A DNA stretch of 64,000 bases from Liolophura sinensis (taxonomy: Eukaryota; Mollusca; Polyplacophora; Chitonida; Chitonidae), in contig NC_088295.1 of NCBI RefSeq assembly GCF_032854445.1, positions 76,598,028 through 76,662,027 on the forward strand, in the 5' to 3' direction. Made by a program: the position numbers and the translations under genes. Numbering within the stretch: the stretch's first letter is position 1; each line of letters begins with the position of its first letter. Shown here in pieces: positions 22,801-34,800 of this stretch. Below the pieces are notes generated by a model, which saw only the letters and a program-made list of their open reading frames with translations, was not told the origin of the DNA and searched no databases.

Positions 22801-25800
22801 CTGTAACGTTGCATCAAGTTTGACACAGTTACACGAGAGCACCCGAAAGTCCTTGCAATGTGGGCATGGGTGGCTCCCATGGATACCATACCTAGGGCCC
22901 CCCCCCCCTCCCCCGCGTTGTCCTGGAGTCAATCGAGGCATTGCTTTAGCGGTTTTTAGTCAGTGTGCAAGTCCAGCACACTGTGTGTAAAGTTTTTATA
23001 CACTTATTACATGTGCAGGTGCGGCCATCCATGGGTCAAGCGATTTTTCAACTTTCCTCGTTGTCCCAAAACAAATTCGTGTGGGCGTATATGACACTTG
23101 TCGCACATGGGAATACGCTTGGTACCATGTTTTCCTACAATAATTTGATATTAATTTGCTGAAAAGACTGGTTAATTTAACTCACAGAGTCGTAAAGTTT
23201 CTTATGGCCGTCAGTTTATTTACCATTACGGACATAGGCCAATAGGCACTTGAGATATAAAGAGGTGGCGTCAAATAACAAGCATCACCTATGTACTAAA
23301 TATATGTCTGGATAAACGCAACATGGGCAACGATGCGTTTTTTTCTTCTTTCAACGTCATTTAACCAGTAACCGATCCAAATCGGCGAATTGCTGGTATT
23401 GCAAACACACGATGGGAGTGGACAGCTTGTGTTCGACTATGGCAGACATCTCCCGTGATGCAGGGCTCAGCGGGCGGTACACAACACTCTCCGCGCCACA
23501 ACACTCTCCGCGCCACTGCAGCCACAGTTCTGAGCCACGCTTGTGTCGGAAAACATGCGATAATGTTCGTAACTGGCCAACCTGATAACAACCCGATCTT
23601 TGAGCAGTGTTTTACACTCTACCGTTGTTTTCTCCCAGTCGTCGGATGTCTCTGTGGCTTGTGTCAGCGCGTATGACTCCATAGCTACCGTCACCCAGAC
23701 ACAGAGTGTCTTCGGACAGATTTTTTATTAGTTTTACTTCAGTTACTTAAAAGCATTATTCCTCTGTCGTCACCAAACTGATATGTTCGAATTTACAACG
23801 CGAACTGACATGGAGTGATGCTGGCGGAAAATGTGCATTTATTGGTCAATGTCACATGACTTGCTCTGATTGGATGTTTTATTTCCCACCCATGCCATTG
23901 GCACGGATTTGCCAAAAATCATAAAAACGCAACCTAGACCGTTACATATTAACAAAAAGGGGAGAGCGGTTGTTTTCGGTGTTATTTTTTCCTCATAATG
24001 GCCCCATTATTTCATAATGGTATGTTAGAATAGAAATGCCATGTTTGAATCACCTAGATAATGCACAGTAGACGGGAGTAGTCCACTGTTTGATAACTGG
24101 GGAGGCTTGCGACCCCTCGTTCTTAAACAGTAGACAACACCCGCCTGCTGTGCATTATCTTGATGATTTGAATATGACAAATTTCTTAATTTTTTTTCTT
24201 AATTAAATAATATTACAATCACTTGCTATATCCTCACACGAAAGAGATAGAGTCATCTCCTGGCAGGTTTAAACTTTAAGATGATATAGATCTTGAGCTG
24301 TCCATGTACTACTCCGAAGCATCTCTTGCTCACGCTTTAGATCTTTACAGGTATTTCGACATACAAGAACACCGCGCCTGTTGTTAACATCACGTGTGGT
24401 GTATACACTTGTACAATTGTTGACGATCACGTATAGGGGCACCTAGCCGCATACATCACTGCCATTGGCCTGGAAAACTCGACGGCCGGATACTCTACAC
24501 TCCTAGCTGGCTGTCTCAACCGTTTTGTAGCTGGCCTACATACATTTCTTTCCTCTGCGAAATATTATTCAAAATAGCTTATACGCCAATACAAGCGCAC
24601 AACCGAGTTTATCCGTGAACAGTGTCCCAAAGTTAATACACCCCATCATCGCATTAGCTTCACTGCTGTATACAGGTATATAAAGCTGGCAGCCATTATT
24701 TCGTCTGCGTTATTTCTCTCGATAACATACGTCAAGGTGAGACTGGTGAATATTTTACCACGTGACTCACTCACCAAAGAGACAAACCCTGAAATTAGTG
24801 ACATTAGTAAGTAAAATGCAAAAAAAAAACAAAATAATTTTGAGGAAATGAACGATCTGAAAATGCAGTATGAAAGTGTAAACTTGTGTGATTTCCGTTA
24901 ATCAGACATAAGGCAGTGTATTTTAGTTACCCACATTCAAGTTTTGCTGATTAAAGTTTTGTTCAAAATGCCGACTGAGCGATTACGTTCGGAATTGCCA
25001 GTCAAATGTCTACACAACATCGGCTGTTAATGTGTAAATTGGGGAGCGACACCACTGAGCTGGACTAGATCAGCCTTCGTAACGTTTATGTTCTATTACT
25101 GGGTAACCATGCTTACTTTAGGCAACATATTTGGAATATTGATAGCTGTTCCTGCAAGTCAGAAAGTTTTGGGTGTCTCTATCATGAATGTGAGGTCAGT
25201 ACACGTAAGACATACCATATCACTCACATATGTAGTTTCATTCTCGTTTGGTCATATTGACATCGTGTGTTTCCAATTCACTGTGTTATCACTATCTATT
25301 TATACATGGCCTAACAGACGCGGTAACTGATATAAGATGTAAAGTTTAGATAAAGTGTGTACAACAATAGTTTTTTTATTTCAGGAATGACCCACGTGAC
25401 TTAAGACAAACCAAAGACTAATGTTCACCTAACTCACCAAATGTCTAGGGACTATGGGTGACATGATGACGGGCCAAATTTTTTCCGTTGCGCTGTTGAT
25501 ATACCCAAAGTGGTGATCTAATTCAACACGATGAATATACAAATCTCGGCCCGTCATCATGTTGAATTAGATCAACCCTTTGGGTATATGAACAGTTGTA
25601 ATCAAAGCGCAACGGAGAAATTTGGTAGAGCGTCCGCTTCGGGGCCGGTAGATCCAGGGTCAATCCTTGATCGAGTCACACCTAAGACTTTATAAGAGGG
25701 TGTTGTAACATCCTCGCGTGGCGTTCAGCATGAAGGGGATAGTGCAACAACTGGTTGACCCGTATCAGTATAATGGCTCGGGCGGGGCGGCTTACTTGCC

Positions 25801-28800
25801 TTCGGTAAGTCGTCTCAGTGAAGCAGCACTAAACAAAAGCGCGGTGGAAATCCGTCCTGCAACAAGGAGGCACATTACACGTACATGCACCCTAAGGATT
25901 CCTTCGTCGTCATATGACTGAGTACGACGTTAAATCCCAAGCACTCACTCACTGTTATACGATCTGAACCTATGCGTCAAAACAGACAGTTCCGGGTAAA
26001 TATTCGCATGGCCAATTCCCAAAGCAACTTTTAACACAAACTACCAAAGAACTAAAAAAGTATATAAAGTACGAAATTAGGACACAATCATACAAAGAGA
26101 AGCCGTTTTCAATGGGGCTAGAAAGACGCAAGGTATGTTCTAGGCGAGTGGGAGAAATCAGTATTCAAATACTCATTCGCCTTGAACAGTCATCACCATA
26201 TGTTTCTCTCAACAGCCCTTTTCTGAACATTGAGGGATTTCAGTTATATATCTGAATACGTAATAGTTATCTGTAGATAAATATTCAATAAACGTCACCT
26301 ATACTTCTACTTCTAAAATTGTCAATTTTGTGTTAATGGCATGGTGTTTCGATTTGTGTCTACACTCCTGTAAAAGCAGTTCAAGTTGCAAGTACCCTAT
26401 CAACGGAATGATAGGCATGGCATGATGGTACTTATTTTCAGAAATGGTAAGTATGACATGATGATAGTCATGACAAATTATGGTAAGCGAAATGATGTTG
26501 GCTTGAGCTTGCCACGGCGGCGTTAATGATTTATTTTTTTTTTATTTGATTGGTGTTTTACGCCGTACTCAAGAATATTTCACTTATACGACGGCGCCCA
26601 GCATGATGGTGGGAGGAAATCGGACAGAGCCTGGGGAAAACCCACGACCATCCACAGGTTGGTGGCAGACCTCATCGTTACTGATGACATTGGCAGATAT
26701 AAGTGCGATTATAAGAAATGATGATACAACTAAGCTATTCTTGTCAAGAAATTTATTTGCAATTTGCAGGGAACTGCAGCTCGGCTTTGGGTATGGAAAG
26801 TGGTAATATTACAAGGTCTCAAATTACCTGCTGGCCTTCTAGAAACTGTCATTATGCGAGACCAAATGGTGAGTCAAACATCGCTACATGTTTTATGGCA
26901 CATTAAGGGTAAAATGCTTAAACACACAGGCCAGCAACGTTGCACACTGCTATTTAAACTTATGTACAATTCTGTGTAAAAGTATCACATGAATGTTCTA
27001 AACTTTAATAACGAAGCTCTTTATAGATTTCACCTGTGTGGACCTCTGTGATTTTCAGAGTATGGGTGGACTAACTACCAGTCCTCTCCACTGGCCTATA
27101 GTCAAGTTGACTTGTTGCGGGTGAAACAAGTCACTCGGGTGTCGCTGAGTTCTTCTGTTCCGTACTACACTAAGAGTTTCCGCATCTACTACAGTGTTGA
27201 TGGCAGAGTATGGCAGACGTACCAGCCTCGGTCAAACTCAAGTTTCTTAGGGCAGATTTTGCCAGGAAATAATGAGGTTACCTCCACCGTCGATCGCTAC
27301 CTGAACCCGCCCATACTGGTGAGTGAGTGACAGAGGAGTTGGGTTATGGTATTACGTTGCCCGTCGTCAGCCGGGCAAACTGATACCACACACTGATATT
27401 TCATTCTGCAATAGCGTTTTATCTCATCGAACCAGAATATAGCCATCCGACGCCGTGCCGTGGAATCAGACATCGTACTGTTAGGGTCTATATTGTGTTA
27501 ATCTACTTTACGTTGACATCGCTCTGTTGACAGATAACTTCAACTGGTATGAAAGACATCAATAGGTAGCCCCATGAAGTTGATTTAATTTTCACATTGA
27601 TGCTTATATAAATCTCTCCTTTCTAAAATCTAAATCTTTTAAGGGTATTTGTAAATAACAAAATGTTTTGAGTGTATAAAAGAATGGTGTAAAAAAACTA
27701 CCGGTGGGTGGGACATTACTTTGTCGTGTAAAGTGTAAGGAACAAAACTCTCATGGAAAACATAACATTTAAATACATTTCGTTGGTTGCTCCAGTTTGG
27801 GTTGTGAAATCTTGTATCAAAGGAACCGGAGATGAAGTGTCATTTTACTACACTCTGTTATTATTCATCAACCAATTGTAATCCTAAATCTATATCTACT
27901 TATTTATATAGAAATTACTAAAATTTCCGTTGTACCAAAATACTCTATTAACTATCAAAAGCCATATTATTATTAATGATGCATGGATTGACAAGATTTA
28001 TTTATTTATTTATTTGATTGGTGTTTTACGCCGTTCTCAATAACATTTCACTTATACGACGGCGGCCAGCATTATGGTTGGAGGACAATCCGCAGGTTGC
28101 TGGAAGACCTTCCCACGTATGGCCGGAGAAGAAGCCAGCATATTCTGGACTTGAACTCACTAGACTGACAAGAGATTACTTATTAATCACTGTGAGTTCA
28201 ACTCATTCTGGCTTACTCTCCGGCTATACGTGGGTAGGTCTGCAGCAGCCTGCGGATGATGGTGGGTTTCTCCCGGGCTCTGCTCGGTTTCCAACCACCA
28301 TAATGCTGGCCGCTGTGGTATAAGTGAAATGTTCATGAGTACGGCGTAAAACACCAATCAAATAAATAATTAAATAAATCAATAACAGCAAAGACTGAAA
28401 ACAACTGCTACTCAGTGGAAGAAAGAATTAATGCATTGTAGTTTGCGTATATTCGGTTATTTTTTTTTGTCAATGCATATTTGTCAGAATGGTCCTAACA
28501 TAACACATGTTGTAGGGGAGTTCGGAGTTCGAACTCGCTGAAGGTAAAACAAGTTCTGCTTTACGATGTAACCTGTCAGAAATGACATACAATTTTTAAC
28601 TGCATGTAAGAGGTCTGAGAAAAGTTTTACATGACGTTAGAGCAGACAGGCCATGAGCAAAATTGACTGACTCTTTGTGAACTTAAGAAATTCCTGAATG
28701 GAAGCAGTATCATTTGTGCCTCGGGACACGGCGAGACAGGCTATTGGTAAACTAATGTCAGCAAAAGTTGTCTAACATATCTGACTAGTCACATGATCCA

Positions 28801-31800
28801 GTATGACATTTTCGTACCTCAAGTGACAAAGCATTTCGACCTAAAAAAAAAGTTTGCCAAGATGAAGATGTTTGGAAGTGTGACTATTGTCATATTGTAT
28901 GTGTGTCTTTTAACTTCCCTTTATCGTCGATGTTCGCAGGCCCGTCACATCGCGCTGAACCCTGTCGAATGGAATGTGTACGCTTATTTGAAGTATGAAC
29001 TGTACGGATGTGAGGCTGTCTCCCCTGCTCAATCAACCGGTCAAAATGTCACACAGGATATCGAGGTGAGGGCCACACGTTGTATTGTTTGATATTTATT
29101 TATTTATTTGATTTTTTTATCCCACACTGAAGACTAATTCACTTATACGACGGCGGCCAGCATAATGTGGGGGAAACCAGGCAGAGCCCGGGAGAAACCA
29201 ACGGCCATCCGCAGGTTCATTGTTTAATACAAAGCCTTGCTAACTCCATGCAGTGATATTGAACAAGAGAATTTCAGTATCCGCTTTCAGAGTACAACCA
29301 TTAAAATAGTGTCAACATGCGGAACTACAATGAATAAACGCCCATTTGAAAGCTTTCATTAAACTTGATATCACTGATGGCTAAATGTCGCCATTCATTA
29401 TGCCCTTCCTTATATCATAAGGTTTGTCAGCTGCCTTCTGCGAGACATCAAGCACAAAAACTGTTTTCATGTTTACATTGAATCCAGTCATATTATTCGT
29501 GATGTATTAAAATAATTAATAAAAAGTATAATAAAAAGAGAAATGAGCCTGAATTACCGGTCATAGTTACTTCCCATTACAGTACTGCAAAAACACTGGT
29601 GTAGAAACGCTGCTCACAGAATGTGCTATAATACCATTTGTAGGATAACCAGGTTTTCGTGACAAGTCTGAGTCCCTATATCATCGACCGGGCGATCCAC
29701 ATAAGACCTGAAGCCAGTCTCACGATCCAGGCAGGCGTTCGGGTGCTCTTCACCAACACCGAGGCTAAGTTGGTTGTCTACGGTAATTGTCTGTAAACAT
29801 CTACCTGTTACAATAATGCGTTCCGACAACAAACTGTGAAAAAGCCAGTAATGTTGCGAGTTTATAACAACTAAATCACGAGGCGTTTGATCGTTATTGT
29901 CAAATCTTTGGGTTGTTTTAGGACGTTTGAGATCCGATGGATTAGAGGGCCTGAGAGTTGTATTTTCTCATAATTCCCTTCCTCTTGGTGACTCAGCCTT
30001 TCGATGGGATGAAGTTGAAGTCAAGAAAGGCTCCGGTAAGCTAATACAATCTCCTCAGTCAAAAAAATACGTCGTACTGCATGTGGCTATTTTCGGTTGG
30101 ATAATATATTTTTGAACAGGTAATTTTCCAACAAACTCACATTTAAGTTATACTTTGTAATGAAAGTTTAAAATTGGTCTCCAATTTCACAGATGTTATG
30201 CTAACGAATACAGACATCTGGCAAGCACAACGTGGTCTTCGTGGCGATGCTGATGACATGGATCTCAGCAGTTGCGGTGTCTACGTGAGTTCATCAGGAA
30301 TTGTCCTTACATCCGGCAAAAAGAACAGGACAGGTCAAGCATTTACTGGCGGAATTGTGTATGGATGTGGGCAAGGAATAGAACTCTCCTCGGGGCAGCA
30401 GTTAAGCCATTTCTTGTTCAGGTCGTACGAAATTGTTAACAATTTAAATGAAGGCATTATCACCAAAACTAAAAACTGTGGTCTTGAGGTTGAAAACTCT
30501 CAGATATCTGACAATAGAGGATCAGGGATTAGCGTGTCGGGTTACTCACCGTTGGAATATATGCGGATGAATAAGGTGGACGTCACAGGAAATGCCAATT
30601 ACGGAGCTCTCATTTATGTGAATCAGGTGGTGGATATTCGCTTTTGTAGTTTTAGGACAAACAAGTATTATGGGGTGCACGTACAAGGTCACACACAAGC
30701 ATTATTTGCAGTATTTCAGAACAATTCTTTTGAACACAACGGTCGATCTGCTGTGTATTTGCGGCTAAGTAACGTGACTTTCACAGGAAATACATTGACC
30801 AGGAATGGAGATCGCTACGCTGTAGAAGTAACTGATTATCGCGGGACAGACAAGGACAGCTGTGTAATCTCGGGAAACATCTTACATGACAACTATGCGG
30901 GCGTGTACATCAGAACCTCGTCAAATGTTACATTTTCTTACAACTTTATAACTGGTACTCAATCAAAGCACGCTGTTTATGTCGACGCGGAATGGGTCTT
31001 GTTCACTTACAACGAAATTGTCAACAACTCAGCGGCAGTTTTCATCAAAAAATTTCCACAGTACTCTCTCTCAATGAACACGTTTATTAACCCTGAATCT
31101 GAATATGAAATTGATACAAACCTTCCTTTTAGTGAGAGCTATTTCATTAATGCCGCTTACAATTATTGGGGATCTTCAAACGGCTCCTTCGTCCGGTCTC
31201 GAGTAAGGGATGCCTTTATCAATATAGATCTCGTTCTGATCTTTGTATCCCCGTTTTTCGTAACAAGTGACTTGGCTGAGCTCTATACAGGGCAAGACCC
31301 AGACGAGTTCACCCAGGACGACTTTACCATCGGCGGACGGCTCGTCCAAAACGTGACTCTACGCAGGAATACTTCCTTCTCCGTTACACGCAGTATTTAC
31401 GTCCCAGAAGGAATTTCATTAATGATCGAGCCTGGAGTTGAACTTCGATTTCCGGGATGTCCATATCTCTCAGATGGCTACGGGAATATACCTTACTATA
31501 GAGGATGGAGCCTCTGTGGAAATGAACATCGAGGAAGCTACAGTTGTAGGATGCCAAAACGGATTTCGGCTTGATCGACAAAACAGTGGACAGGAAAGAT
31601 TTCTTCGACTAGTGTTATGTATGACTATTTAACGTCTTCATGTACTGTTAGTCTGCGGACCTTTGTGTTATATGTTATAAGCATAACAGGCCCTGTTATA
31701 TATGTACAGTGCGGACCTGGCCGAAAGCACCTCGTTCAATGCTCTGTTTATTTAACTGGATGTTCATTGGCTGTTAATTCTGTGTGTCTAAGAATAGTTG

Positions 31801-34800
31801 AATCCACCTGGACCGTATATAAGCCGTGTTTTCTGTGCAGAGTAGAGGTATTTTTGCTGCATCCACTGGGAGCCAGGAGAGTGTGCGACGCTCTCGTATC
31901 GAGTCCATTATTTTGATATGAGCTGGTGATGCCAGTTTCATTTGGGAGGACAGATTTTTATGCCGACACCGTTTGTGTACCACAGTAGTACTGATGTCTG
32001 GTTTATGTGAATTTCTGCGGAAGTCACGTTTATTGGTGTTCGGATCTTGATTATGATTATACAGTGTGGACTGTGTAATTTGTTTAACACGCTGACCTCA
32101 CCTGACCGACAAGGTCGTCAAGGACTCTAAACTGAAGTTTTCAGTTTTGCAAAGGACGTTCGTTCTGCCACAAGGTGACATTACTCTACGTCTCTGAACG
32201 GCTCGTTTGTGAGCTTCTGCGGGAGCTGTGACTGATCTGAAGTGGATTATACCGCCATGCCTGTATTTACCCTGTGTTGTGCTCTGCGGGTGTGACGTCA
32301 TTCAAAGGCTTGACTGTTCCAGTTCTGTGTAACCTGTGTACTGTGTTCGTGTTCGCTATCCTAGCGAAGTACCTGTCTAGGACAATTTGTGACTTGCGTG
32401 AATTGTGTGTTTATCCCATGGTCTTTACGTTGGATTTCCTGGAATACGTTCCTTGGGGTGTAAAGGTGAACTGGAAACTTGTAAAGACCGGTAATACTGA
32501 TGTGTATGTTGTTGTTGTTGTTGAACTGTCTGTAAAACTGTACGTCTCATTTTATATATAAAGCATTGTTTACATTGTAATATTGAGTCACTGAGTCTGT
32601 TTTCTGTTGCTGTTTTCAATACCGTAACAGAAATTGGGGGCTTGTCCGGGAACTGATTGTTTCCCTTTTGTTTTGCACCGGATATTTGAAGTTAAACACA
32701 AGTGAGAAGCGATTGCTTAATTTTAACGGTGAATGATTCAGTGGCTAAATATTTACAATGGGAGATTTTGATCCTAAACAGTTTGTTAATGCGCCCGATC
32801 AGGATGTTTTTGAGAGTTTAAAGAAGGAAGACTTGGTTAAGTTAGGGACATTTTTAGGTTTGTCCATAAAGTCTTCATGGAGGAAAAGAGATATGCAGTA
32901 TACTTTGTTGAAACATTTAGTGGAGATAGGGAAGTTTGATAGTTCTGCATTATCTGATTATGAGTTCGAGGGTCAGTCTGATGCCGAGCTTAAGTTTAAG
33001 CAGTTTGAGTTAAAGTTGAGATTGGAGAAAGAGGAAAGAGAGAGAGAGAAAGAGAGGGAACATGAGATGGAAAAGTTGAAAATGGAGAAAGAGGAAAGAG
33101 AGAAAGAAAGAGAGAGGGAAGTGCAGAGAGAGGAAAAAGAGAGAGAGAGGGAAGTGCAGAGAGAGGAGAGAGAAATGCAAGAAAGAGAGAGGGAAAGAGA
33201 ATTGGAGTTTCAAATGAAAAAGTTAGAATTAGAGAGAGATGAGAAACCGGGTCCTTCCGGTAGACAGGATTCAGGATTTGATGTGACCAAATACATTCGG
33301 TTAGTTCCATCCTTTCAGGAAAAAGAGGTGGATAAGTATTTTCTGCATTTTGAGAAAATTGCAAATAGCTTGAAGTGGCCTAAAGAGTTCTGGACTATGT
33401 TATTACAGAGTGTGCTAATTGGAAAGGCCAGGGAAATTTACACTCAGTTAAGTGTAGAGAATGCTTCCAATTATGACTATGTGAAAGAGGTAATTTTGAA
33501 GGGTTATGAATTGGTGCCTGAAGCTTACCGCCAGAAATTTCGTAACTGTGAAAAAGGTAGAGATCAGACATACGTTGAGTTTGGTCGAGCTAAGGAGCAG
33601 TTGTTTGATCGCTGGTGTATAGCCAAGAAAATAGGCAAGGATTTTGAAAGTTTGCGTCAGCTTGTGCTGGTAGAAGAGTTCAAGCGTTGTATTCATAATG
33701 ATGTAAAGGTGTTCGTTGATGAGCAGAAGGCGAGTACACTTGAAGAGGCAGCCAGTTTAGCTGATGATTATTCCTTGACACATAAGGTTACATACACGGG
33801 TAAGCCATTTAATTCATTTACACGTAGGAATACCCAGTCACATGCAACAGGTAGAGGTAGCTCTACACAGAAGAGTTCTACACCAGGCTCCAATGGTTCT
33901 ACAGCTCATGGTTCACGTAGTTCAGATTGGAATGGTAGTCCTCGAAATAGGGTCACTTGTAATTTTTGCAAGCGGGTAGGTCACGTGATGAGTGAATGTT
34001 ACAAGTTGAAAAGGATACGGGAAGCTCAGAATGAGTCTAAGCCCACAGGTCTTTGTGTTGCAATGCACAAAACATTGCCGGAAGTTACATCAGCAGTTAA
34101 AAGCAGATCTGAGTTAGCTGATACGGGATTGGATAAGATTCCCAAATGCTCTATGGATAGCTTCGCTCCGTTTATCAATTCTGGTTCAGTGTCGCTTAGA
34201 AGCGACATGTCTTGTGCTACCCCTATAAAGATATTGAGGGATACTGGGGCATCTCAGTCTCTGTTGTTGATGAATACTCTGCCCTTTTCTGAAGAGTCAT
34301 ACTCTGGGGTTCGTGCCCTTATTAGAGGTGTAGAGTCTAGTGACTTTGTCAGTGTTCCCCTTCATGATATTTATTTGTCATCAGATTTGATATCTGGACC
34401 TGTCCGGGTAGGCATTAAGCCTTCATTACCTTTTGAGGGTATTCATTTGTTGTTGGGAAATGACTTAGCACATGATAAGGTTACTGTTGATCCCTTAATG
34501 GTTGATAAGCCTTCTCTGAATTCGGTCACAGAGCCAGTTGAAAGCGAGATAGCGGGTTTATATCCGTCCTGTGTTGTTACAAGAGCTATGTCTAGAAAAG
34601 TCAGTACAGACCAGGGTAGTACTGTTGATTTGAGTGAGACTTTTCTTAACAACATGTTGGATGGAGATTCTTCCAAATTAGACAGCCAGCAGGAAGTAGA
34701 TACTAATTTTGTTAGTGGTGATCAGCCATTTTGTAGGACTGAGTTGATTGCTGAACAACACAGTGATCCAAGTATTTCTTGCTTGTTTAATGATGCAGCT

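Larger units (their letters stand above)
19861..26769. other. Copy C intron 1 (6.9 kb), repeat-rich
   Basis: There is no exon signal inside. It contains one plus-strand and one minus-strand Nin-like SINE, a Tc1-type element of 889 bp, two foldback structures and one complete SINE of the second family, all listed separately. A run of Cs at about 22900 lies inside the Tc1-like element. The sequence 23330-23700 is GC-richer and may be a further decayed element, which I could not classify. Confidence 0.6.

Noticed and set aside
23361-23694. Overlapping frames of about 75 codons on both strands
   Set aside because: GC-rich stretch, possibly a decayed element next to the Tc1-like copy, but I found no transposase motif.
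28793-29092. Separate 99-codon gene starting at 28793
   Set aside because: Its second half is the last discoidin exon (28940-29065); the first half is intron with a chance ATG.
31264-31472. A small intron that would explain the frame change near 31450 (GTGACT donor, TATCTCTCAG acceptor)
   Set aside because: It would remove the conserved cap strands (FSVTRSIYVPEG, IEPGVELRF) that all sister modules keep, and the donor is weak. A deletion is simpler.
31617-32619. Several short frames in the LTR, repeated in the 3' LTR
   Set aside because: Identical because the LTRs are identical; no motif, and they overlap promoter and leader sequence.
32996-33364. Antisense frames rich in Ser/Leu/Phe
   Set aside because: Complement of the GAG/AGA-rich coiled-coil codons of gag.
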